Source of the DNA: Conexibacter woesei DSM 14684
GTDB lineage: Bacteria; Actinomycetota; Thermoleophilia; Solirubrobacterales; Solirubrobacteraceae
NCBI RefSeq assembly: GCF_000025265.1
Contig: NC_013739.1
Coordinates: forward strand, 806,001-870,000
Reading direction: 5' to 3'
Length of the DNA stretch: 64,000 nucleotides
The notes below the pieces were generated by a model. That model was not told where the DNA came from. It saw nothing but the letters and a program-made list of their open reading frames with translations, and did not search any database. The position numbers and the translations under genes are program-made. How positions within the stretch are numbered: position 1 is the first letter of the stretch; every line of letters starts with the position of its first letter. Shown here in pieces: positions 18,725 to 27,482 of the stretch.

Positions 18725-19522
18725 GTGCCCGCCACCACCCCTCGCAAAGGCCTTCCGCGGCCGTTCCTGATCCTCTGCACCGGCTTCGGCGTCGTGATGG
18801 TCCTCTACGCCGCGCTGTCGGCCGTCGCGTTCGGCGTCCGTCAGAAGGAGACGACCACCACGAGCTACGGCGCCGTCGAGCAGCTGCGGATCGACGGCGG
18901 CTCCGGCGACGTGACGGTGATCGGCGAGGAGCGCGACGACGTGCGCGTCGTCGCGCACGCCAGCTGGGGGCTGGCGAAGCCCGACCGCGAACAGCAGCTC
19001 ACCGGCAGCGCGCTGAAGGTCGACGGCGGCTGCGGCTTCTGGGGAAACATCGGCGTCAACACCTGCACGACCGACTACGAGATCCATGTGCCGCGCGACA
19101 CGCAGGTCACAGCCGACGCCGACGCCGGCGACGTGCGCGCCGTCGGACTGCGTGGTCGCGTGTCGCTGAACGCCAGCTCCGGCGACGTGCGCGCCGAGGA
19201 CGTCACCGGCGAGCTGTCGGTCAACGTCTCCTCGGGTGACGTGACCGTCGTCGGGTACGGCGGCAGAGACGTCTCGGTCAACACCAGCAGCGGCGACCTC
19301 GAGGTCCGCACGCGCGTCGCGCCCGACCGCGTCAAGGCGATCACCGCCTCCGGCGACGTGACGGTGGCGGTGCCCGGCGGCGACACGTACAACGTGCTGA
19401 CGGACACCGAAAGCGGCGATCGGGACGTGCAGGTCGACCAGTCGGTCGACGCCAAACGCACGATCGAGGCGCGCACCTCCTCCGGCGACGTGCGCGTCGT
19501 CCGTCTCGCCGACGCGCGCTGA
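18725..19522 (+). CDS. DUF4097-type membrane-anchored beta-solenoid protein
   Basis: 265 residues from GTG 18725. This start is preferred over GTG 18716 because a TATCGT box (18712-18717) sits 7 nt upstream and overlaps the earlier codon. One TM span (FLILCTGFGVVMVLYAALSAVAFG), then repeated strands with SSGDV/ASGDV turns (NASSGDVRAEDV, NVSSGDVTVVG, NTSSGDLEVRT, TASGDVTVAV, TSSGDVRVV), the hallmark of DUF4097 putative adhesins. Two cysteines (GGCGFW, NTCTT) lie in the exported part. Role unknown; often linked to envelope stress. Confidence 0.85.
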   Translation: MPATTPRKGLPRPFLILCTGFGVVMVLYAALSAVAFGVRQKETTTTSYGAVEQLRIDGGSGDVTVIGEERDDVRVVAHASWGLAKPDREQQLTGSALKVDGGCGFWGNIGVNTCTTDYEIHVPRDTQVTADADAGDVRAVGLRGRVSLNASSGDVRAEDVTGELSVNVSSGDVTVVGYGGRDVSVNTSSGDLEVRTRVAPDRVKAITASGDVTVAVPGGDTYNVLTDTESGDRDVQVDQSVDAKRTIEARTSSGDVRVVRLADAR

Positions 19523-19531
19523 CGCGCTGCG

Positions 19532-19708
19532 CTACGCCGCGTCCTCGGGCTCGTCGTCCCCCAGCGGGACGACCTCGGCGGCGTGGGTCGTGCAGAGCGC
19601 CGGGCCGCCGGACTCCAGCACGGCCTGCTGCTCGCGCGGCGTCAGCTTCGCGCCGCACTCCTCGCACGTGTCGCCGACCTGTTCGAGCGTGCGTTCCTCC
19701 AAGTCCAT
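19532..19708 (-). CDS. 58-residue putative zinc-binding protein
   Basis: Small ORF from ATG 19708 to TAG 19532. It has a split zinc-ribbon-like ligand set: CEECG near residue 14 and CTTH near residue 42, with an acidic tail (GDDEPEDAA). Codon structure matches a real gene (G/C third positions). No recognised family; possibly a regulator or accessory of the neighbouring DNA glycosylase gene, which is inference. Confidence 0.6.
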   Translation of the reverse strand: MDLEERTLEQVGDTCEECGAKLTPREQQAVLESGGPALCTTHAAEVVPLGDDEPEDAA

Positions 19709-19759
19709 GGGGTCCGTCTACCCGCACCCCGCCGCAGCCCGAACCGGCTTGTGCCGGTC

Positions 19760-20416
19760 CTAGTACGGCGGCAGGTCCGCGTACCAGTCGCCGAGCACCT
19801 TGAAAGCGCGCCAGAAGGCGCGCTTGGCGCCCTCCTCGTCGAGCGCCTCATCGATGTTCGGCACGTACAGCGCGTCGACCGACGGCGTCAGGTGCTGGAT
19901 CGCGCCCGGCACCTGCTCCAGCTCGCGTGCGAGCGGGATGTCGAGGTCGTTGACGACGTGCAGCGCCTCCTCGCCCATCACGACGACGATCTTCGGCTGC
20001 ACGATCGCCAGCTCCTCGACGATCCGCTCGACGCAGGCCGGGTCGGCCAGCGTCGGGTCCGAGACCGGGCACTTGACGCAGAGCGTGCCGTAGACGGCGA
20101 GCGGGTCGATCTGGAGCCGCTTGAGCGACTTCATCAGCGCTCCGCCCGCACGGCCGTAGAAGGCGACGCCCTCCTCGACCTCCGACGGCCGCGGCTGGTA
20201 CTTGATCATGAAGACGTCGGCCTGCGGGTGACCGGAGCCCAGCACGGGCATCAGGTTGCCGCGCGGGCAGTGGGGACAGCTCTGGAGCTCGCGGGTGAGC
20301 TGGTTCAGCTCCCGGATGGCGCGCTCGAGGTACTTCTCGCGGATCTCGTCATCTGTGGTCACGGGCATGCTCTCGGGAAGATTGGACGCGCCACCGCCAT
20401 CTCCCTGCCCGTGCAT
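19760..20416 (-). CDS. family 4-like uracil-DNA glycosylase (Fe-S)
   Basis: 218 residues from ATG 20416, which overlaps the stop of the GT4-PHP gene (ATGA); an in-frame ATG at 20368 (MPVTTDDE) is an equally plausible start. Four cysteines have the family 4/5 Fe-S spacing: CPHC near the N-terminus of the domain, then CVKC and a following C after PVSDPTLADPA. The VAFYGRAGGALMKSLKR segment and the C-terminal LTPSVDALYVPNI support a UDG fold. The usual GEAPG active-site motif is diverged (IKYQPRPSE), so substrate range is uncertain. Confidence 0.78.
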   Translation of the reverse strand: MHGQGDGGGASNLPESMPVTTDDEIREKYLERAIRELNQLTRELQSCPHCPRGNLMPVLGSGHPQADVFMIKYQPRPSEVEEGVAFYGRAGGALMKSLKRLQIDPLAVYGTLCVKCPVSDPTLADPACVERIVEELAIVQPKIVVVMGEEALHVVNDLDIPLARELEQVPGAIQHLTPSVDALYVPNIDEALDEEGAKRAFWRAFKVLGDWYADLPPY

Positions 20417-22338
20417 CAGGACTTGCGAACCGCCCGCCGCACGCGCCGGTCGCGTGCGGCCTTGCGCGCCGGGGCCGGCGTCGCCTTCGTCTGCAGGAAC
20501 TTCAGCGCCTGGACGTACAGCAGGCTGGCGGGCGTGCGGATCACGTCGGCCTCCCGCAGCGACTCCATGAACTCCTGCGGGCCGTCGAAGTCGGGCATCC
20601 GGATCCGCACCGAGCCGAGCCCCTGCGCGACGTGCGCGTCGGAGCCGGCGCCCGCCGGGATGCGGTACTTCGCGGCGAAGCGGACGGCCTCCTCGTTGAA
20701 CTCCTGGATCGCGATGCGGGGGTTGAAGATCTCGATCGCGTCGACGTCGTCGAGCACTGCCAGCAGATGCTCGTAGTCGGGCACCGCGTGCATCCGGTCG
20801 AACGGGTGCGGGACGTAGACGACGCCGCCCTGGCGCTTGATCTCGGCGATCGTCGCCGCGAGCGAGAGGCCGCGCGGGATCAGCTCCGTCAGGAACAGGC
20901 CGATCACCTCGCCCTGGTCCTTGGTCTTGACCTCCTCGCCGACGATCACCTTGATGCCGCTCGCCTTCGCCTGCGCCTCCAGCGCGCCCGATATCTCGTT
21001 GTGGTCGGTGACGGCGATCGCGCCGAGCCCTCTCGCCTTGGCGGTCGCGAGCAGCACCTCCACGGGCGTCGCGCAGTCGCCGGAGTGGTCGGTGTGCATG
21101 TGGAGGTCGACGTCGATCAGCCGCCGCTGCGCGACCTTCGCGCGCAGCACGGGGTCGCCGCGGCCGTCGTGCCGCTTGGCGACGAGGCCACCGTAGACCT
21201 GCTCCAGTTGGTCGACGACGCGCGACCAGCTGAGGTGCTCGCGCAGCCCTTCCGCGCCCGCCCGCAGCCGCTCGCGCAGCGCCGGCTCGCGCACGAGCCG
21301 GCCGAGCTGCGCCGCCAGCGTCTCGACGTCCCCGGGCTCGAACAGCAGTCCGCGATCGCCCTCGCCGACCAGCTCCTCGTAGACGGGCAGCCGCGCGACG
21401 ACGGGGACGGCGCCGGCGGCGACCGCGCCGAGGAGGCCGCTCGGCGCCGGCGCGGCGCCTGAGGAGGCCCGCACGGCGACGTCAGCGCGTGCCAGCAGCG
21501 TCGCCTCGTCGACGTCCTCGGGGCCGGCGAAGGCGACGCGGTCGCGCAGCTCGCGGCGCAGCGCACCGGCGGGCTGGATCCCGCGCGGGGACCACACGGT
21601 CGCGTGCCACGGCACGTCGAGCGGGAGCTGGCGCAGCGCGCGCAGGAACGTCCGCACGGCCGGCCGCTCCTCGTCGGAGACGAGCACCAGCTCGGGCGGG
21701 CCGTCGCCGCGCGCCGTCTCGCCGTCGGCCACCGCGCGCGGCGGGTCGGCGCCCGGCAGGATCACGCGGTAGTCGGCGGGGAACCAGCGGGCGAGCAGGT
21801 CGCGCGTCGCGTCGTAGCTGGCGATGCGCGCGTCGAGCCGGCCGAGGAACAGCTCGACGACGCGGCGTGCCACCTGCGTCGACAGGATCCGCTCGGTCGG
21901 TGCGTGGAAGGAGCCGACGTTGAGCGCGCGCGAGTGGCGCAGCGCGGCGCTGGCGGCGCTCGGCGCGAACGGCTCGTGCAGGTGGACGAGGTCGAGCGGC
22001 GCGATCGCGAGCGCCTGCTCGATCGTGCGGGCGACGTCGAGCGGCAGCGAGACGGCCTTGCGGCGGGAAGGGGAGAACGGCAGCACCTCGCCGACGCCGA
22101 GTACGCGCGGGAAGCCGTCCCCGGTCCCCTCCAGCAGCGCGGCGGGGTCCTGCCGCGCCGCGTGGATCGCCTTGCGCGACTCGCGCACGAGCGCGGCCGA
22201 CTGCGATGGGGCGACGATCAGGACGCGGTGGCCGCGCGCGGCCAGCTCGTCCGCCACGCGTGCGACCGCACGGTTCACGTCATGCGGCACTTCCCAGGCG
22301 TACGGCGTGACCTGGGCGATCGCGAAGCGCTCTGACAC
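20416..22338 (-). CDS. fusion of a GT4-type glycosyltransferase domain and a PHP phosphoesterase domain
   Basis: 640 residues from GTG 22338. Residues ~1-390 are a GT-B, GT4-like glycosyltransferase (IAQVTPYAWEVPHDVNRAVARVADELAARGH split at residues 4-35; VHLHEPFAPS; GSFHAP; C-terminal LVGEGDRGLLFEPGDVETLAAQL). The usual EX7E catalytic motif is replaced by APSGLLGAVAAG, with neither glutamate. Residues 409-600 are a PHP domain with intact metal motifs DLHMHTDHSGDC, VTDHNEISG, GEEVKTKDQ, VPHPFDR and GSDAH. It lies between ino1 and a DNA glycosylase gene and next to PIP synthase. It may act on an inositol-lipid or phosphosugar substrate; this is inference. Confidence 0.85.
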   Translation of the reverse strand: MSERFAIAQVTPYAWEVPHDVNRAVARVADELAARGHRVLIVAPSQSAALVRESRKAIHAARQDPAALLEGTGDGFPRVLGVGEVLPFSPSRRKAVSLPLDVARTIEQALAIAPLDLVHLHEPFAPSAASAALRHSRALNVGSFHAPTERILSTQVARRVVELFLGRLDARIASYDATRDLLARWFPADYRVILPGADPPRAVADGETARGDGPPELVLVSDEERPAVRTFLRALRQLPLDVPWHATVWSPRGIQPAGALRRELRDRVAFAGPEDVDEATLLARADVAVRASSGAAPAPSGLLGAVAAGAVPVVARLPVYEELVGEGDRGLLFEPGDVETLAAQLGRLVREPALRERLRAGAEGLREHLSWSRVVDQLEQVYGGLVAKRHDGRGDPVLRAKVAQRRLIDVDLHMHTDHSGDCATPVEVLLATAKARGLGAIAVTDHNEISGALEAQAKASGIKVIVGEEVKTKDQGEVIGLFLTELIPRGLSLAATIAEIKRQGGVVYVPHPFDRMHAVPDYEHLLAVLDDVDAIEIFNPRIAIQEFNEEAVRFAAKYRIPAGAGSDAHVAQGLGSVRIRMPDFDGPQEFMESLREADVIRTPASLLYVQALKFLQTKATPAPARKAARDRRVRRAVRKS

Positions 22339-22357
22339 GAGTTGCAGGATATCCCTC

Positions 22358-22395
22358 CGGAACGAGAACGACCCGCCGAGCGGCGGGCCGTTCCG
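22358..22395. terminator. hairpin between ino1 and the GT4-PHP gene
   Basis: Inner perfect 7-bp stem (22372-22378 with 22381-22387) and outer 7-bp stem (22358-22364 with 22389-22395), with a 7-nt bulge on one side. It occupies most of the 80-nt gap and could attenuate read-through from ino1 or act as a processing site. Confidence 0.4.
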
Positions 22396-22418
22396 AAACT
22401 GCTCGTGTGCGGCGGGTG

Positions 22419-23591
22419 CTACGCCTCGGCGGGCTTCTCGGCCGGCGGGGCGATGCCCGTCGGCTTGGTGCCGGGCTGGCGGCCGTACTCGGCGATGAAC
22501 GACTCGGTGTCGTTGCGCGCCTCGTCGTCGGGCCGCTGGTTGTGCGGCGACTTCATCAGGTACGAGCTGGGGCCGTCGAGCTGGCCGCCGATGCCGTGGT
22601 TCAGCGCCAGCTTGCAGCAGCGCACGGCGTCGGTGACGATGCCGGCGGAGTTCGGCGAGTCCCACACCTCGAGCTTCAGCTCGGCGATCAGCGGCACGTC
22701 GCCGAACGCTCTGCCCTCGAGGCGGATGTGCGCCCACTTGCGGTCCGTCAGCCACGGCACGTAGTCCGAAGGACCGACGTGGACGTCTCTGGCGGGCAGC
22801 TCGATGCCGGCGACCGAGGTCACCGCGTTCGTCTTGGAGATCTTCTTCGACTCGAGGCGCTCGCGCTCGAGCATGTTGAAGAAGTCCATGTTGCCGCCGA
22901 CGTTCAGCTGCGAGGTGTGCTCGAGCTTGACGCCGCGCTCGTGGAACAGGCGCGCGAGGTTGCGGTGCGTGATCGTGGCGCCGACCTGCGACTTGATGTC
23001 GTCGCCGACGATCGGGAGGTTCGCTCTCTTGAAGCGCTCGTCCCAGTAGTCCTCGCTGGCGATGAAGACGGGGATGCAGTTGACGAAGCCGCAGCCGGCC
23101 TCGATGACCTGCTCGACGTACCACTTCGTCGCCTGCTCGGAACCGACCGGCAGGTAGGAGACGACGACGTCGGTCTTCGTGTCCTTGAGGATCTGGACGA
23201 TGTCGGCCGTCGGGCCGTCGGCCTTTCTGATCTTCTGCGACAGGTACTTGCCGAGCCCGTCGTGCGTCATCCCGCGCTGGACGGTGACGCCGATTCTCGG
23301 CACCTCGGCAAACTTGATCGTGTCGTTCTGACCGGACCAGATCGCCTCGCCGAGATCCTTGCCGACCTTCTCGGCGTCGATGTCGAACGCGGCCGTGAAC
23401 TCGATGTCTCTGACGTGGTAGCCGCCGAGATCGACGTGCATGAGGCCGGGGACGCGCTCGTCCGGATTGGCGTCTCTGTAGTACTGGACGCCCTGGATGA
23501 ACGAGTTGGCGCAGTTCCCGACGCCGATGATGGCGACCCGGACCTTGTCCGCCTGGTACCGGCTCGCGCCGTTGGTGGAAGCGTTGCTCAC
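22419..23591 (-). CDS. ino1: inositol-3-phosphate synthase
   Basis: 390 residues with a good RBS (AGGAGG) before ATG 23591. Typical of the actinobacterial/archaeal short form: NAD-binding [56 protein letters not shown], catalytic core [16 protein letters not shown] and [12 protein letters not shown], then [21 protein letters not shown]. It converts glucose-6-phosphate to inositol-3-phosphate. Together with the PIP synthase just upstream it supplies inositol for phosphatidylinositol; mycothiol is another possible sink. Confidence 0.96.
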   Translation of the reverse strand: MSNASTNGASRYQADKVRVAIIGVGNCANSFIQGVQYYRDANPDERVPGLMHVDLGGYHVRDIEFTAAFDIDAEKVGKDLGEAIWSGQNDTIKFAEVPRIGVTVQRGMTHDGLGKYLSQKIRKADGPTADIVQILKDTKTDVVVSYLPVGSEQATKWYVEQVIEAGCGFVNCIPVFIASEDYWDERFKRANLPIVGDDIKSQVGATITHRNLARLFHERGVKLEHTSQLNVGGNMDFFNMLERERLESKKISKTNAVTSVAGIELPARDVHVGPSDYVPWLTDRKWAHIRLEGRAFGDVPLIAELKLEVWDSPNSAGIVTDAVRCCKLALNHGIGGQLDGPSSYLMKSPHNQRPDDEARNDTESFIAEYGRQPGTKPTGIAPPAEKPAEA

Positions 23592-23646
23592 TTAGGTGTT
23601 TCCTCCTGAAGGATCTGCCGGGAGAGACCCCGACAGGCGGCGCTGG

Positions 23647-24303
23647 TTACACAGAAGTTGCGGGCGGTGGGCCGCCCGAGAGCTGTCTGCGCACGTGGAA
23701 GATGCGCTGGAACATCGTGAAGACCGACAGCGCGGCGAGCACGTAGACGGCCGGCGCGAGCAGCTCGAAGTCGCCGATCCCGGCGCCCTTCGCGAAGATC
23801 AGGCCGATCGAGAGGATCACGACGCGCACGGCGCGGCTGGCGATCCCGACCTTGCACTCGACGCCGAGCGCCTCGGCGCGGGCGCGGGTGTAGGAGACCA
23901 TCAGCGACGCCAGCACGGCGACGACCGTCGCGGCGACCGCGACGTCGTCGCCGGCGGTCGAGAAGTAGTAGGCGACGGCGGTCAGCACGATCCCCTCCTC
24001 GACGCGGTCGAGCGTCGAGTCGAGGAACGCGCCGAACTTCGTGCCCTTGCCCGACATGCGCGAGTAGCGCCCGTCGAGCGTGTCCATCACCGAGCCGAGG
24101 ATGAAGGCGACGCCGGCGAGGAAGAAGTACTCCTGCCAGACCAGCACGGCGGCGATCAGGTTGCCGACGAGGCCGGTCAGCGAGATCGCGTTCGGCGTCA
24201 GCCGCGACTCGATCAGCTTGTCCTTCATCACCTCCGACAGCTCGCCGCGGGCACGCGGCTCGCCGCCGCGCCGGCGGCGCCCGTCAGGCTCGGGTGAGGC
24301 CAT
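23647..24303 (-). CDS. pgsA: CDP-alcohol phosphatidyltransferase, probable phosphatidylinositol-phosphate synthase
   Basis: 218 residues, several TM spans. CDP-alcohol motif at residues 74-99: DTLDGRYSR...GAFLDSTLD (Asp74, 77, 95, 99), with Ser in place of the usual Ala before the Arg. The pattern and the neighbouring ino1 favour phosphatidylinositol-phosphate synthase (CDP-diacylglycerol plus inositol-3-phosphate) over PG-phosphate synthase; that choice is inference. Its ATG overlaps the stop of the PAP2-like gene (ATGA), and ino1 starts 55 nt downstream of its stop. Confidence 0.85.
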   Translation of the reverse strand: MASPEPDGRRRRGGEPRARGELSEVMKDKLIESRLTPNAISLTGLVGNLIAAVLVWQEYFFLAGVAFILGSVMDTLDGRYSRMSGKGTKFGAFLDSTLDRVEEGIVLTAVAYYFSTAGDDVAVAATVVAVLASLMVSYTRARAEALGVECKVGIASRAVRVVILSIGLIFAKGAGIGDFELLAPAVYVLAALSVFTMFQRIFHVRRQLSGGPPPATSV

Positions 24304-25085
24304 CAGGCAGTCGCCTCGGCGCGGTCGCTGCCGAACGACCACGCCTGCGGGCGCCAGCGCGCGAGCAGCTGCTGAGAGAGGAGCGCGGAGACGCCGGCGG
24401 CGGAGGCGCCGAGGACCGCGTCGAAGATCCAGTGGTTGCCGGTCGCGACGACGACGAACATGACGACGAACGGGTAGAGGAACCAGAACGCCTTCAGCGC
24501 TCTCGGCCGCACGAGCCGCGCGAGCGGCCAGCCGATCATCAGCGCGAAGCAGACGTGCATCGAGGGCACGGCGGCGTAGAGGTTCACGAGCGCGCTGACG
24601 GTCGAGTTCGACTCGGCCTTGACGCCGGTGAACGTGGCGACCGTGTCGGTGAAGCCCCATTCGGGCATCAGCCGCGGCGGTGCGGTCGGGTAGGCGGCGT
24701 AGCCGACGAGCGCGATCACCATCGCGATCATGAACATGTTCCGCACGAAGTAGAAGGAGTCGTTGCGGAACAGGTAGATGAAGGCCAGCCCGCCGACCGT
24801 CACGACGAAGTGCGAGTTGATGTAGAGCCAGGCGGTCACGTCGGCGACCCAGCCGGTGCTCGCCGCCCACGCCTGCACGCTCGGCTCGATGAACAGGTTC
24901 AGGCTCTGTTCGAGCCCGATGATGTTCGTGGCGTTCCACGCCGCGACCGCCGCCTTGCCGTCGGCTGCGCCGCGGACGATCTGGTAGGCGTAGTAAGCAG
25001 CGGCGAAGAGGAGCAGCTGCCGCGCGAGATCAGCCCAACCATGCGGCAGCACCCGTCGCTCGATGTCGCGAAGCGTACGGATCAT
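24303..25085 (-). CDS. PAP2-superfamily membrane protein (Aur1/inositol-phosphoceramide-synthase-like)
   Basis: 260 residues with about six TM segments. PAP2-type motifs: PTAPPRLMPEWGF, AVPSMHVCFALMIGWPLAR (C2-like with His) and TGNHWIFDAVLGA (C3-like His...Asp). This layout is the PAP2_3/AUR1-like group, whose members transfer phosphoinositol or dephosphorylate lipid phosphates. Being first in an operon with PIP synthase and ino1, it may transfer or release an inositol-phosphate head group. A TAGGAT box lies about 12 nt before the start. Confidence 0.82.
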   Translation of the reverse strand: MIRTLRDIERRVLPHGWADLARQLLLFAAAYYAYQIVRGAADGKAAVAAWNATNIIGLEQSLNLFIEPSVQAWAASTGWVADVTAWLYINSHFVVTVGGLAFIYLFRNDSFYFVRNMFMIAMVIALVGYAAYPTAPPRLMPEWGFTDTVATFTGVKAESNSTVSALVNLYAAVPSMHVCFALMIGWPLARLVRPRALKAFWFLYPFVVMFVVVATGNHWIFDAVLGASAAGVSALLSQQLLARWRPQAWSFGSDRAEATA

Positions 25086-25186
25086 GTGGAAACGCGCATC
25101 CTATCTCGGATCGCGGTCTGTTGGCCCACGACGGGGGTTAGCACCCTCTCAGGGTCGAGCTGGCCGAACCCCGGCCAGCGCCGGGC

Positions 25187-26860
25187 TCAGCCCGTGCAGC
25201 GCGGGCTCTGGGCGGCGATCCGCCCGATCGCGAAGCGCGTCACGAGCCTGACCTCGCCCGCTCTGCGCACCCGCACCTGCGTCTGCTCGCGGCCGTCCGG
25301 CGCGACGCAGCCGTCGCCCTTCGCGAGCGCCCAGTACGGCGTCCAGTGCATCCGCAGGTGCAGCGTCGCCGGCCGCGCGACGTCGAGCGTCACGCTGTCG
25401 CTGCCGAGCGCGACGATCCGCGCCGGGCCGCTGACGAGCGGGGTCGGGTCCTCGACCGCGTAGACCTTCCAGCCGCCGCCGCTCCACGCCTCTCTCAGAT
25501 ACGGCAGGCCGCCCGCGACCAGCCTCGCCTCGGCACGCGCGGAGTAGTCGAAGCGCGTGTCCGGCAGCGCGACCCAGCGCACGGCCATCTCGTGAAGCCA
25601 GGCGCGGTAGCGGGCGGGCGTCAGCTCGCCGTCGTAGAAGAGCGGGTTGACCTTGTGGTCGAGCTGGCGCTCCCAGCCGCGCGCCAGCTCGTGCGTCGGC
25701 GCGACGTGGCGCGACTCCCAGTGCAGCTTCGTGAAAGGGATCTCGACGCGACCGATCTCGCCGCGCGCCTCGGCGCGGTCGAGGAACGCGTTGAGCGGCG
25801 CGTAGAAGGCCGCTTCGACGCTCGGGTCGCCGTTGGCCGCCCTGACGTCGTGGTAGGCGGAGGTCCACTGCCAGAACAGCAGCGGCAGCGCGACCAGCGC
25901 GAGCACGACGCGGCGGCGCGGCCACAGCACGAGCGCGAACAGCGGGCCGGCGCAGAGCGCGCCGAGGCGGGCGGAGTTGCCGCCGACGGGCGTGTCGAGC
26001 ACGAACGCGGCGGTGCAGCCGAGCGCGTAGAGGACGACGCCGGCGCGCAGCGCCCGCTGCTCGCGCGGGACGAGCCACAGCGCGGCCGCAGTGACGGCGA
26101 GAACCGGCCAGTAGGCGGACAGCACGAACGGCTCGACGCCGCCCTCCGGGAACGCGATCGCGGCGATCCCGACCGGCGCGATCGTCGCGCCCGCGACCCC
26201 GAGGCCGACGAGGCGGCGCTCGGTCAGCAGGGCGCTCAGTCGCAGCGGGCGCGGGAGCGGGTCGGCGACGGCGTAGGCGGTCGCGGCCATCGCGAGGAAG
26301 ATCGCGGCGACGGGGCTCGCCAGCGCCGTCAGCACGGCGAGCCCGAGCGCGACGCCGGTGAGCACGTGGCGCCGGTGCGCCGTGCGCGCGGCGCGACCGC
26401 GCTCGATCGCCAGCAGCGCGCCGAGCGCGGGCACGAGCCCGAGGCCGAAGGTGAGCCGGCCGCTCAGCAGTATCGTCGCCGTGCCGCCGGCGAACCAGAG
26501 CGCGCCGAGCCAGGCGTTCGCGCCGTAGCGCCCGCGCGCGAGCCGCTCGAACAGGACGGCGGAGGCGACGGCGCAGAGCGCGCCGAGGAGGCGCGGCCCG
26601 AGCAGCCAGCCGAGCGGCGGGAAGAGCACGCTGTACCCCGGCATGTGGTGGCCGCCGTACCACTGCAGGTCGTACAGCGCGAGCCCTTCGCGGCCGAACA
26701 GCCAGGAGCGGTACTCGGCCGCGGCGAGGTCGATCGACGCCGGCTCCCAGAGCAGGTAGACCGCCGCGAGCACGGCGGCGAGCAGGCCGGGAGCGGCGGT
26801 GCGCAACCAGCTCGGCACCGCGGCACGGCTGCGCGTCGGAGTGGCGCTGAGGCTGCTCAT
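25187..26860 (-). CDS. large polytopic membrane protein, possible GT-C-like glycosyltransferase
   Basis: 557 residues from ATG 26860 (upstream in-frame codons have no support). The N-terminal ~360 residues contain about ten TM segments; an early loop reads WLFGREGLALYDLQWYGGHHMPGY (quoted in part: YDLQWYGGHHMPGY), like the first luminal loop of GT-C enzymes. A C-terminal ~200-residue domain is predicted outside (ARYRAWLHEMAVRWVALPD; GWKVYAVEDPTPLV; beta-rich to the end). No family is certain. TAGCCT sits 10 nt before the start. Confidence 0.7.
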   Translation of the reverse strand: MSSLSATPTRSRAAVPSWLRTAAPGLLAAVLAAVYLLWEPASIDLAAAEYRSWLFGREGLALYDLQWYGGHHMPGYSVLFPPLGWLLGPRLLGALCAVASAVLFERLARGRYGANAWLGALWFAGGTATILLSGRLTFGLGLVPALGALLAIERGRAARTAHRRHVLTGVALGLAVLTALASPVAAIFLAMAATAYAVADPLPRPLRLSALLTERRLVGLGVAGATIAPVGIAAIAFPEGGVEPFVLSAYWPVLAVTAAALWLVPREQRALRAGVVLYALGCTAAFVLDTPVGGNSARLGALCAGPLFALVLWPRRRVVLALVALPLLFWQWTSAYHDVRAANGDPSVEAAFYAPLNAFLDRAEARGEIGRVEIPFTKLHWESRHVAPTHELARGWERQLDHKVNPLFYDGELTPARYRAWLHEMAVRWVALPDTRFDYSARAEARLVAGGLPYLREAWSGGGWKVYAVEDPTPLVSGPARIVALGSDSVTLDVARPATLHLRMHWTPYWALAKGDGCVAPDGREQTQVRVRRAGEVRLVTRFAIGRIAAQSPRCTG

Positions 26861-26918
26861 CGGCCTTGGCAGGCTAACCAACCGACCGGCTCGCGGTCGT
26901 TCGGCGGAGCGGCGTCCG

Positions 26919-27482
26919 TCAGCGCGCGGTGGCCCAGTCGACCGTGTAGACGGCGGCCTTCGCGCCGTCGAAACGGCCGGCCGCACGGCCGATCCCGACG
27001 CGGCGGAAGCGCGCGTCGAGCAGCACGTGGCGGTGCGGCGCCGAGTTCAGCCAGCCGCGCACGACCGCACGCGCCTCGCGCGACGGGCTCGTGCGGCGCA
27101 GCCAGCCGAGCACCTCGCCGACGGCGGCCGCCGAGCCTGCCGCGCGGGCGACGCGACCGGTCCAGGAGCCGTGCACGAGTGCGCCGGTCCGCAGCATGTG
27201 GCGCGAGTGCGCGGAGGCGGTCCGGCTCATCCGCTGGTCGTGCCGCACGGCCGGCAGGCCGCTGCGGGCACGTATGCGGTTCAGCTCGGCCACGACCGCC
27301 GGTCCGAAGCGGGGCGCGGCCGCGGCAGACGCCTGCGGCGAGGCCGGAGCGGCCGCGGCAGACGCCGCGCCCGTGCCTCCTGCCAGCAGCGCCGGGACGG
27401 CGAGCGAGAGCAGCAGCAGCGCGAGCGCGAGCAGGCGCGGCCGGCGGGCCGGCGCGGCACGCGGCGATTCGTCAGGTGTCAC
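26919..27482 (-). CDS. secreted CAP (SCP/PR-1) domain protein
   Basis: 187 residues from GTG 27482, overlapping the end of the alpha/beta hydrolase gene by 11 nt. Signal peptide RLLALALLLLSLAVPALLAGG with Ala-rich cleavage region, then a CAP domain: VVAELNRIRARSGLPAVRHD, MSRTASAHSRHMLRTG (first His), VGEVLGW (Glu), VRGWLNSAPHRHVLLD (second His) and RVGIG. Extracellular; CAP domains bind lipids, sterols or cell-wall components. Confidence 0.87.
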   Translation of the reverse strand: MTPDESPRAAPARRPRLLALALLLLSLAVPALLAGGTGAASAAAAPASPQASAAAAPRFGPAVVAELNRIRARSGLPAVRHDQRMSRTASAHSRHMLRTGALVHGSWTGRVARAAGSAAAVGEVLGWLRRTSPSREARAVVRGWLNSAPHRHVLLDARFRRVGIGRAAGRFDGAKAAVYTVDWATAR

